Source: Nymphaea colorata (taxonomy: Eukaryota > Streptophyta > Magnoliopsida > Nymphaeales > Nymphaeaceae). From it: 64,000 nucleotides of DNA. The stretch spans positions 23,205,716 to 23,269,715 of the forward strand of contig NC_045144.1 of assembly GCF_008831285.2 (NCBI RefSeq), given 5' to 3'. The translations under genes and the position numbers were made by a program. Positions 1 to 9,886 of this stretch are shown piece by piece (position 1 is the stretch's first letter; the number at the start of each line of letters is the position of its first letter). The notes beneath the pieces are model-generated. The model was given only the letters and a program-made list of their open reading frames with translations. It did not search any database and was not told the DNA's origin.

Positions 1-165
1 GGCTCTTGTTGCTACTAGTGATCAAGGTAATTCCCTTCCCGGTGATTGGATTGTTGACAGTGGGGCTACTCATCATATGACCAGGGACCCTAAGATGTTT
101 CAAGAATACAAGTTTATTCATATCCAGATCATCATAGATCAATGCAAATCGATGGTCCTAGATCT
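1..165 (+). pseudogene. Ty1/copia protease fragment (left edge)
   Basis: Reading from base 2, the first ~160 bases translate without a stop into the flank and active site of a copia aspartic protease. The motif is WIVDSGATHHMT, with the catalytic D-S-G triad intact, at about 50-82. In copia polyproteins this domain follows the gag zinc knuckle and cuts the polyprotein. The reading dissolves after about 165, where a motif-rich non-coding stretch begins, so only a scrap of the element lies here. The rest, if present, lies left of the window. The family call rests on a strong motif; the right boundary is approximate. Confidence 0.75.
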
Positions 166-189
166 ACAATGATGCATTCCAAACTAGGC

Positions 190-720
190 CATGTAGATGT
201 GAAGTGGAACATGGACCTAGCAGGGATATCTAAATCTAAATCCAAGACTTGAGATCAGAATCTGAGGGATTCTTGCTCTAAATTTGAAATAAAGATGTCA
301 CAGAGATTATATCGTGTTGTGGAAATTCAGGATCCAAAATCCATTATTTTAAATCATGGCTCAATTTCCATAATCTAAGATTTGAGATTCAAAATCTGAC
401 ATACAAAATCCATAGTCTAATGCTTGAGATCCAAAACCTAGTATCTAAAATCTGAAATCCAAGATGTAAGACCTAGGATCCTAACTCTACAATCCAAAAT
501 TCATAATATAAGGTTCAAAATCCAAAATCCATGATCCCATGTTTACTGTCTAAGATCTGAAATCCAATACTTGATATTTAACGTACAAGATCCCTAACCT
601 GAGATCCATGATCGTTTATCTGAAATCCAACAAAACATTTCTTGAGATCTAAATCCAAACTTATTGCTTAAGATCGAATCAAGATTGATTAAAATTCAAG
701 ATCTAAATGACAAAGAGCTA
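190..720. repeat. Degenerate short-motif array
   Basis: The stretch is built from imperfect copies of a 10-20 base motif of the type gatccaaaatctgagatcc, with variants such as atctaagatttgag and aatccaaaatccatgatc repeated many times without a fixed period. It holds no open frame of note. It resembles the short-motif sections inside the compound repeat at 59.2-60.1 kb. I know no named family that it matches. Confidence 0.5.
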
Positions 721-1919
721 ATATATATACATATACATATGTATATAATGCTTATTTTTTAAATTGATAAAGAGACCCTGGTCAACATTAATGTCAATAT
801 CAGATATAAAATGATAGTGGACATCAAGTGGCTAAAGTGAGAGATATACAAAGAGAGAAAAATGGACTGACTTGAAATGTCTAAAATGGTGAAGTTGATG
901 ACAGACTTATACCAAGATCAAGACAATGCTACGGATTGGGTAGGCTAATCATCTTGCACTAAGTTTTCAACCTTGACCAATTACAAAATGACTGTTAGAT
1001 TAATCCTCCTGCACTATGTCTTCTGATTTCCATCAATAGAGTATGTGCTATTGACTGTATGGAACGTCGTTTGTAGGATTCAATTTTTCACCTAAGAAGA
1101 AAAAAATTTGAGATGTTAAATTTGAGTAGGATATTCAACAAGAAAACGAAAAAGAGGCATGCATGTGGTTCTAGGCATAATCATTAGTCTGTGTCGGTCC
1201 AGGCATGCATAGATGCCAGTCACACCTTAACTTGTTCTAGGCATGGTGCTTATTTCCTTTTTTGTTTTCTTTTTCCTAGGGAAGAGGAAGAAAAAGAGGC
1301 AAAAAATTCTCCATCCAAGTACATCAGTTTTGCCTCATCCTGAATTCTTCACAATGATTGTTTTGGGTTGCTTCAACCATGCAATCTAATGTTTAATCTC
1401 TGGAACTGGGGCGGCCTTGGTGGTTGTTTAATGTGTTTCATGAGTAAGAAAGCAAGACCTTGGTTACAGAAGAGTTCTTTGAAAAATAAGCACGAAAAGC
1501 ATGACTCTAATGTTTCTTTCCACTTTACAAGGATGTCACATTGTGATGTGAGACACATGGTTTGTGTTCATTACAAGAGGCTTGCCTTATTTGTGGTGAG
1601 ATGTTAACAGCAAGTCTAGCATCTTCATCTGCTATGGAAACTTCACCTTGCTTGCAAATTAGGTATTGCATAATAAATTATATCAACGAATGTTGTTTGT
1701 CATTGTTTCCCTTGTGTTCGTGCCTCATCCTGTGAGAGGGGGGGAGTCTCGTGAAGTAGCAAAATATGAGTCTTTTTTTTTTAAAAAAAAGTAGATTTTA
1801 GGAGAAAGAGACAAGCCCATCAGGATGGTGATCGACAATTCATGCCAGCATTGATAGGAGTAAGCGATCCAAAGTCTAGATTTCCTCAAGCTTGACAAGT
1901 CATGCTTCCCACATGCATG
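721..1919. other. No recognisable feature
   Basis: AT-rich sequence with a short TA-rich tract near 720-750 and an A/T homopolymer run near 1771-1790. A few 60-80 codon open frames occur on both strands, but none resembles a protein I know. I see no gene or element. Confidence 0.5.
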
Positions 1920-3090
1920 TGCAGCGATTGGATTTTGGATTTCTAAAATTCATTGTGGATGAGGATTTAAAAATATTTTTATACTTCAGGAATTTTGAAG
2001 ATCACTTTGATTTGGGATCATGAAATTAATCATAGATTTTGGTGGTTGAAATGTGATGATTTGGTTTGATCCTAAAATTGGAATTTTGAATTCGAAAATT
2101 GGGAGTTTGGAATTTGAATAAGTTGGGGATTCGGATAATTGAAGTTTAGTTAGTTGTTTTTGGAACTTGGATTGAGTATTCGACCTTGGAAGTTGGCTAG
2201 ACTATAAAATTTTGAAGATAGTCTGAATTTTGAAGACATACTTGGTGTTTTGTGAGTTTTGACATACTTGATTTTATTTGGTTGGTTTTGATCCCGGAAT
2301 GAGCTTTGAAAATTGCAAATTAGAAGTTCAAGTTCAGATGTAGGGAATTTTCTTGATTTTGGAAAATCAAAGTTTTGATTTGGGAATTTTGATAAAGGTC
2401 ATGAAAATGTGCTTGATTTTGAGTAGATTTTGGACTGAAATTGACTTCAGTTTGGTTTTGAGGAAAACCATATCATGAAATACATTTGAAAATTCTAGTT
2501 TTATAGCCATTTTGGAAATTTTGTGTTTTTGCATCAAAATAAGTGAGATGCCCAAGTTTTTTTCATAATATGATTTAGTTATGGGATTTTGCTCACTAAA
2601 ATCTTGGCGTAGGAGAGTGAATGCATTTGGGAAGTGAGTGCATACATGCCTCCATAAGATAAACTATATGTTCATTCATACTTTATTGTATTCCTCTCCA
2701 TGCACAATTTAACTGGATCCCACATAGACATTGGTTCACCTTGGTATAGGAAATTTATGAGTAAGGTCCATGAGCTTAGTTATGTTTTGAAATTTTGGCT
2801 TTGAGAATTCATGGAATTCCAAGATTCATTTTGACCGGTTGATTTCAACTCATTTTGCCTAGAACGTAGGCAAAATTAGGTTCATTTGGTTTAATACCCA
2901 ATTTTTAGGGATTGAGTTTTAGGAAATGCACTGTTGGGTAGGAAATCACATTTTTGGATTCTTCTAGGTTTTTTAGGACGAAGGATTTTGAAAGATTGGT
3001 TTTGATTGCAATGCTTGGCTTCTGTAGATTTGATAGATTTTGATTGTGAAAATATCTTGAAAGTACCTATTTCCAAATGGGCTTCGTAAA
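1920..3090. repeat. Low-complexity stretch rich in gattttgg-type words
   Basis: Many imperfect repeats of words such as gattttggaattttga occur here. Their reverse complement (tcaaaattccaaaatc) resembles the motif of the 190-720 array, so the two blocks may be inverted relatives. No coding sequence was recognised. Both edges and the relation are uncertain. Confidence 0.3.
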
Positions 3091-4589
3091 AATCGGATTT
3101 CTTTTGTGGCTGTCAACATGACCAAAATACTTGTACTTGGATCAAGAGATTTCCATTAGAGCCTAACTAGATAAAACATTTTTGTTAATTGCTGGTTTTT
3201 CAACCCATAGAAACTTCTGAAAATTTCAGAAATTTGTATATTGAAATAAGCCCAATTTGATTGCCCTTTCCATCTACAAGATGGACTGCACTCATAGCTT
3301 GAGTTGATCCGACTCTTGGTGGAATTGATATGATGAGACTATGGAGTCTGATTCATTGCCCATTCATATACTGCACTCATCTTTCTCTTTTTACATGTAT
3401 CTCTAAAAACTATCCATCACATAGATGAATGATCCAAATTCCCTTCCAAGCTATGGTGTTCTCATCATCACAATTACACACGAATGAAACTCTTTAAAAA
3501 TCAGATTTTTGTTTGTGGGATAGGTTAATTTTGAAAATGCCATTTTCTGGTTTTCAAAACAGAGCTTAGGTTTAGAATGGTTGCGAAAATCACCAGAATG
3601 CATGCACATATAATTTTAATATATACATGTTACGTGGTGACCCAGCCGGACCTTATTCCCAGCTTTCAAACTAAAGCAAGAAACCCCACCCCACATGCAT
3701 TGGCCATTTTCATCCATCATTCATGCGACGAACTTGTATAGAGTACTCTTTGGTTTTCGGCAAGATTGTCATGTGTTTGAAGTCAATGTATTTGATTGTG
3801 ATGTGTAGCATCTTTGGAACTAGAATTAGGGGAAAGTACACCAAGGATTCTGTTTCTAGAAAAGTAATGTGGCTGTCAATTTGAGCAGAATCTCACCTGT
3901 CATGACTCAATGCTGTCCAATATTGAGGAGCATGAGTCAAGCAAGACCGCCATAACGCATGGAGTATGAATGGCCAAATCAATGTGTGGCCATTCCTAGA
4001 GGAATTTGAAGTTGGTTTCGCCAAATCACCATGATCATGGGTAGCTGAAATTAGTTCACTATGAACCACAGATTTGGGTAAAGCGGACTGTCGTAAACCA
4101 GTGCCATTAGGCTGGTTACGGATTGATTCAAGGCATCATGCCACCAAAATTTTTTCTTTGTAAACTATAGATCAGCCTTGCTTGTTACTGAAAAATGGCA
4201 GTGATATGCCCATTAAATTAGGCATTAGTAAGATTAGGGGGTGGTGACATCCTCACCATGGTTGCTGCTAATCAGGCCATGGAGGAGGCTGTCTGGCCAT
4301 GCTTGCAGCCTGCCTCTTAATATCTGCTCGACAGGACTGATTTCTCCATTTTTTTTGTTTAGCAATAGCCATGCACTTTAACCCATTAACCCCGTGAAAT
4401 AAATGCAGCATGAGGAGGATGACTTAAGTGAATGGAAAGGTTGAGGGAAGTGCAAGCTGGACCCTAGAGGCACCTGGTTTGGTGGAGACAATATGCCTCA
4501 AGCGGGAGGTAGGAGCACTTGGCTGCAGCCTTCTATTCCAGCACTAAGTCGCTGAATCGAGGGCCGAGAATGCTGGAGTGGCTAGCATT
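3091..4589. other. No recognisable feature
   Basis: No protein similarity, tandem repeat or terminal repeat was recognised. The stretch ends where homology to the E1 LTR begins at about 4590. Confidence 0.45.
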
Positions 4590-5042
4590 AAATAGGAGTG
4601 GCTAGCCATTTTGTAAAGCATCAAAAACTCAAGTGAGCTGTGAGTGTCTAGAGCAAGAGCCTAAGAGTTTAGTTTGTTTGTTCACTTCATGAGCTCGAGT
4701 GTGGGAGTTTCAAGTGTATGCTCAAATGCAAAGGAATTGGTTACTTGGGTGATAGCTCATTACGTGACTTTGTTGAGGTGAGTTCTTGTATCTCACTTTT
4801 GTAAGTTTTATCTTGACAAATAACGCAAGTATATTATTTAAGTATACTTGGTGCATTTACATCATCATTTGTTGAGATCACTTTGTGAACTTTGTTGGTT
4901 TAGTGATTAAGCTTTTATTAAGTAAGTCTTGCCAAGTTTGTTATTAAGAATTATTTTGGACGTCGAGATTATGTCGTTTTTTCTCCGCATAAATTCGGGT
5001 TTGGATCTAAGTTATATCTAGGGCCCACATTTGTTTCCTACA
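4590..5042 (+). repeat. E1 left LTR, 5'-truncated
   Basis: The stretch aligns by eye to the right LTR from its aataggagtg box (4591-4600, compare 9442-9450) to the shared end cacatttgtttccta. The U3 part upstream of the TATA region is missing, and the sequence left of 4590 has no counterpart in the right LTR. It ends in CA at 5041-5042, immediately before the primer-binding site. Confidence 0.8.
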
Positions 5043-5056
5043 ATTGGTATCGGAAT
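5043..5056 (+). other. E1 primer-binding site
   Basis: attggtatcgga directly follows the LTR. It matches the usual plant copia primer-binding core tggtatc, complementary to the 3' end of initiator methionine tRNA, which primes minus-strand DNA synthesis. The later bases (gga instead of aga) deviate from the common core. Confidence 0.65.
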
Positions 5057-5118
5057 GAGGTGCAGTCTAAGGGCTGGTTTAATAGTGAGATTAATTATGT
5101 TCATTATATTATGAAATT

Positions 5119-6060
5119 ATGGAGGCATTAGCAGTTGCATTAATAATTTTGAAAAGCTTAACAATAGCAATTATGGCTATTGGAAAACTTGCACGGAGTC
5201 GTATTTTTTAGGACAGGAATTATTGGATATAGTATTGGGATCAGAAACAAATAATTTTGTTGACGAGAAAGTAAAGAAGAAATGGATAATCAAAGCAGGG
5301 AAAGCTCTATTTACAATCAAGGTATCAATTGAGAAAGATTTATTAGATCATATACATGATGCTAAGTCTCCTAAAGAAACATGAGATGCTTTTGCGACAT
5401 TATTTTCTCGAGCTAATGATGCCCACCTACAACTATTGAAAAATGAATTAGCTACATTAACTCAGGCAAACATGTTGCTAGCAGATTATTTTATGAAGGT
5501 TAAAAACATCTGTAAGGAGATTTTATAAAGTTTAAAAAGATCTGTAGGGAGATTTCTCAAATTGACCCTAAGTCTAAGATTAGTGAGGCCCGTATATGTT
5601 GGTAGCAGATTATTTTATAAAGTTTAAAAAGATCTGTAGGGAGATTTCTCAAATTGACCCTAAGTCTAAGATTAGTGAGGCCCGTATGCGGATAATTCTT
5701 GTTCGTGAACTTCGTTCAGAATTTAGCAGTTCTATAATTGGTGTTCAAGGCTGGCCAGTTCAACCAACTTTGTTGGAGTTAGAGAATCTTTTGATCAATT
5801 AAGAAACATGAGTGAAGCAAATGGCTAGGCTTTCACTGAATGTAAATAATGAGGAAGCCTTGTTTAGTAAGGGTCAAAGATCACGATGGCTAACTAAGCC
5901 AGTTATTAGGTCCCCAAGTAGGAACATAGATAAAAAGAAAGAGAAAAAGATAGAAAAGAAAACAAGAGAAACTACTCAGCAGTAGAGACCAAAGAAGAAG
6001 TGTTTTAGAAAAAATTGGGTCATTTTGACCGTGACTGCAGAGTCAAAATAGGTAAAAGAA
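5119..6060 (+). pseudogene. E1 gag relic
   Basis: Translations around 5140-5510 give a copia gag (UBN2-type) signature: LNNSNYGYWKTC near the start and a helical segment with FSRANDAHLQLLKNE. An in-frame stop interrupts it near 5382, and others follow. The C-terminal part from about 5596 reads through FKKICREISQIDPKSK to a lysine-rich linker. After that comes a ruined zinc knuckle near 5998-6040, with CFRKNW where CxxCGxxGH is expected. The middle contains a tandem duplication, listed separately. Gag would form the virus-like particle; this copy is non-functional. Confidence 0.75.
5472..5687 (+). repeat. Overlapping duplications inside E1 gag
   Basis: A 75-base segment at 5521-5595 recurs almost exactly at 5613-5687, an offset of 92. 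The start of the second unit (from 5596, atgttggtagcagatt) also matches a third, more diverged stretch at 5472 (atgttgctagcagatt). The copies join at short shared words (gagat, tttta), which fits template switching or slippage. The duplication breaks the gag reading frame. Confidence 0.85.
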
Positions 6061-6199
6061 AAAACATGGGGGAGCTAATGATACTGTACAAAAAAGTTCG
6101 TTTCTATACTTAGTGGAAGTTAAAGAGGATATTAAACACGAAAAATGTAATTCTGGTCACATAAAACCTATAAAAGAAAAAGAAGAAAAGATCAATTAT

Positions 6200-7860
6200 T
6201 AAATTGATTGGATAATTGATTTTGGATGTTCAAATCATATGACTGGTGACGAGAGCAAGTTCCTAAGTATGAAAGAATATGATGAAAATCAAGTTGTTGT
6301 TACTGTTAACAACACAAAGCTCCCAGTGACACATATTGGAGAAGCAGAAGTTGTAGCTAACCTTGGTAAAGACTGGAATTTACAGAATGTTTATCATGTT
6401 CCAGGAATGATAAAGAACTTTTTGTTTGTGCCACAACTTACAGCTTTAGGTCACTATGTTATGTTTGGCCTAAATGATGTGAAAGTTTATACAAATAAAG
6501 ATGTTCAAGGAACTCCCATATTTGAAGAAAGAAAAGTTGAGTCAATATATGTCCTATCAGTAGAAACAACATATGTTGACAAAACAAGAAAGCACAATAC
6601 TTCAAATATCTAGCATGAAAGACTCGGATATAACAAACTCCAAGAGATGTCCGATAAAGGGAATTGATTGGTCTGCCAAAGCTTGAGGTATGAACAAACA
6701 AAGTATGCCTATGATGTGAATATGGAAAAGCGCACAGGAGGCCATTCAAAGAATGAAAGTATAGAGCCAAAGCACCATTCGAGCTTGTGCATTCAAATGT
6801 ATTCGAAAAAGTGCCAGACCCATCAATTGGAAGTAAGTGGTATTTTGTCACATTTATTGGTGATTTTTTAAGATACTTAGGTCTATTTCATGAAAGAAAA
6901 GCCTGAAGCACTTGAAAAGTTTAAGGAGTTTCACTAGATGGTGAGAAAAGAACTTGGGTATAGAATTCGGTGTCCACGCATTGATAATGGTGGCGAATAT
7001 ACATTCGACATGTTTATGACATACATGAAGCAGTATTCGAAGGTAATTTACATGTGCCTATACGTCACAACAAAATGGAGTGGCAGAACGGAAGAATCGT
7101 CATATAGCAGAAACATGTCGAACCATGATGCATGCAAAGAACATGCCACCAAAATTTTGGGTCGTGTGTATCAGCAAAGATGTACACGTAATTAATCGAT
7201 TACCGTTGCCAAAATTTAATTTTAAGTCTCCATATGAAATGCTCCATAAAACCCTTTGTGAGTTATTTTAGAGTATTTGGTTATGTACGTTATGTTTTTT
7301 ATTTGAGTAACACAAGACCAAGTTCGACAAGAAGGCACAAAGGTGTGCCTTTGTTGGATATAATCTATATCGGAAGGGATGGAGAATTGCTAATCCTAGC
7401 CCAAGACAAGTTCATGTTTCTCATGATGTCATCTTCGATGAAGCATCATCCTGGTTTCAGAAGTAAAGAAGGTGCTTCCAAACTCTCCAGTTTTTGAGAG
7501 AAATATTTGAAACAAAATACAATTTGAGATGAATCAAGGACAACCTGAGCTGGAAGACATAGAAACAAGACAATTAGATAAACAAGTTCAAATGCCTGAA
7601 CATAGCCCAAAATGAGAATAACGAGCAGACCTGTGGAGAACAAGAGTTAGTCCTCTTCAACAACGAAGTATAGAAGAAGAAAGACGATCACAACTTAAAG
7701 AGCCAGAAGGAGCACCTATAACACTAAGAAGATCTACAAGAGTACCGAAACAAAATCCCAATTACGCAAATGCAGTTTGTGCCATCATGGAGGAGAACGG
7801 GCCAGCTTCTTTTGAAGAAGCAAAGGATGTTGAAAAATAGCAAGCTGCAATGAATGATGA
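6200..7860 (+). pseudogene. E1 protease and integrase relic
   Basis: The protease motif reads DWIIDFGCSNHMTG at about 6205-6246; the usual DSG is DFG here, so the active-site serine is lost. It continues as a 124-codon open segment to 6613. The GAG-pre-integrase motif HERLGYNKLQEM follows at 6613-6650. Integrase core pieces appear in shifted frames: LVHSNVFEKVP near 6785, with N where the first catalytic Asp is expected; RIDNGGEYTFD near 6977; QNGVAERKNRHIAET near 7072-7110; and the C-terminal KKAQRCAFVGYN near 7330. Several frameshifts and stops lie between them. Confidence 0.85.
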
Positions 7861-9299
7861 AATGAAGGCATTGGAGCATAACGAGACCAGAGAACTCATA
7901 CCAAAGCCTATAGGAGTAAATCCCATTACTTGTAAGTGGGTTTATAAAATAAAATAAAAAAGCAGATGGCTCAGTCGATAGATATAAAGCTTGACTAGTT
8001 GCGAGAGGATTTTAGTAGCAGTTTAGCATTGACTTTGAAGAACCTTTCAGTCATGTTGCTAAGATTCCATCTGTACGTATTCTAATAGCCATTGCCAAAT
8101 CTTGGAAGATATGGCAAGAAAAATGCCTTGTTATATGGATATCTTGAACATGAAATCTATATGAAGCAGCTCGAAGGATTCAAATTTCCAAAGAAGCTAG
8201 AGTACATATGCAAGCTAAGAAAAGTACTCTATGGATTGAAGCAAGCGCCCAGAGCATGGTACAAGAAAATAGCTGAATTTTTAGTGTTTAGTGGATTTCA
8301 AGTTGCCTCAGCAAATTCAAATCTCTTTGTCAAGACAAGAGGTATGAAGATTACTATTTTGCTAATTTATGTTGATGTTTTAATTATTACTAGAGATGAT
8401 AAGGAAGAAATTAATCTCATTCGTGAACATCTCACGGTGAAATTTAAAATGAAAGAGCTGTGGGAGTTACGACACTTTCGTGGATTGAAAATTGATTACG
8501 AATCCAAATGATTATTTTTAAGTCAAAAAAATTATGCTCATGACTTACTACGTAAGTATGGTATGTTCGTTGCAAACCTATACCAATACCAATTGAAATA
8601 AATGTGAAACTCATAATTGATGAAGGAGACATGCTAGAAGATGGCACTATGTATTGGCAGCTAGTTGGAAGCTTCATTTACTTAACATTGTCAAGACCAG
8701 ATATTGCCTATGCAGTTGGTGTTGTGAGTGGATTCATGCAAACTCCAAGGAAGCTACATTTAGAAGCAGTAAACAGAATATTAACTTATGTCGAAGGAAC
8801 TCCTGACTTTGTTATACTTTATGAAAAAAGACCAACCTGTCAAGTTGTTGGTCATTGTGATGCGGACTATGCTTGAGATATATATTGGGTCTTGAAAGTG
8901 GTGCAATTTCATGGTATAGCAAGAGACAGCCAACAGTTTCACTGTCTACAACAAAAGCAGAGTAGAGTAGCATCTCATGCAATACAAGAATGTGTGTGGT
9001 TGATGTGACTACTGACAGACATTAAACAAAATGTGGATTATGCAGTGAAACTCCACTGTGATAATCACAGTGCAATTAGACTTGTAGAGAATCTTGTCTT
9101 CCATGTTGGAATGAAAAATATAGAAGTGAAACATCATTTTATCATAGAGAAGGTACTCAAAGGTGAGATACAATTGATCGCTTCAGAAGATCAAATCGCT
9201 GACATCTTTACCAAAGACTTGTCAGTACAAACATTTGCCAATCTTAGAAGAATATTAGGAGTCATGAGTAGAGAGTCGGTAATGAGGGGGAGATTGTAA
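7861..9299 (+). pseudogene. E1 reverse transcriptase and RNase H relic
   Basis: The RVT_2-type reverse transcriptase begins near 7861 (MKALEHNETRELIPKP, CKWVYKIK). It is most continuous at 8092-8511, with VLYGLKQAPRAWY and the catalytic box as YVDVLIITRDD instead of YVDD. The domain continues from 8604 (YWQLVGSFIYLTLSRPDIAY). RNase H traces include the DADYA box near 8864-8876, then frame breaks, then a continuous segment 9033-9299 (LHCDNHSAIRL, VKHHFI, IADIFTKDL). The loss of the second catalytic Asp of YVDD argues for inactivity. Confidence 0.88.
9281..9294 (+). other. E1 polypurine tract
   Basis: aatgagggggagat lies immediately 5' of the right LTR start tgtaaagtg. Such a purine run primes plus-strand DNA synthesis in LTR retrotransposons. 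Confidence 0.8.
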
Positions 9300-9886
9300 A
9301 GTGTCATCACCGACTCTCTTAAAAGAGTCGAGAAGACACAAGCAGTTGTGAGCTTCCTCTTTAAAGGCAATGTGATTAAAATAAAATAAAAAATTAATTA
9401 GAAATCGGTGGATTCTTCCACCACTGACTAGTCCTCCCTATAAATAGGAGTGTTTAGCCATTTTTTAAAGCATCAAAAGCTCAAGTGAGTGGTGAGTGTC
9501 TTGAGCAAGAGTTTAAGAGTTTAGTTCATGTGTGCACTTCCTCAAGTCGAGTGTGGGAGTTTCAAGTGTATGCTCAAGTGCAAAAGAGTTGGGTACTTGG
9601 GTGATAGATCACTACGTGAATTTGTTGAGGTGAGTTCTTGTACCTCACTTTTGTAAGTTTTATCTTGACAAATAATGCAAGTATATTATTTAAGTATACT
9701 TGGTGCATTTACGTCATTGTTTGTTGAGATCACTTTGTGAACTTTGTTGGTTTGGTGATTAAGCTTTTATTAATTCTTGTCAAGCTTATTATTAAAAATT
9801 ATTTTGGACGTCGAGACAGTCATTTTCTGTCTGCATAAATTCAGGTTTGAGACTAAGTTATATCTAGGGCTCACATTTGTTTCCTA
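9295..9886 (+). repeat. E1 right LTR (~590 bp)
   Basis: It starts TGTAAAGTGTC after the polypurine tract and ends near ttccta, where similarity with the left LTR stops. The left copy ends ...ttcctaca; the final CA is not seen here, so the last bases may be lost or mutated. A TATAAATA box lies at 9439-9446, the likely LTR promoter. The first ~140 bases, including an imperfect palindrome around gactctcttaaaagagtcg, have no partner in the truncated left LTR. Confidence 0.85.
9439..9446 (+). promoter_or_regulatory. TATA box of E1 LTR
   Basis: TATAAATA within the right LTR, placed as expected for the U3 promoter of a copia LTR. Its counterpart at the left end is lost with the truncation. Confidence 0.55.

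Larger units (their letters stand above)
4590..9886 (+). mobile_element. Ty1/copia element E1, decayed, left LTR truncated
   Basis: This is a copia-type LTR retrotransposon in plus orientation. The order is partial left LTR, primer-binding site, gag, protease, integrase, reverse transcriptase, RNase H, polypurine tract and complete right LTR. That order (integrase before RT) defines copia. The pol reading frame is broken by many stops and shifts. The left LTR lacks roughly its first 140 bases, so no target-site duplication can be checked. Copies of this kind can no longer move on their own. Confidence 0.9.
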
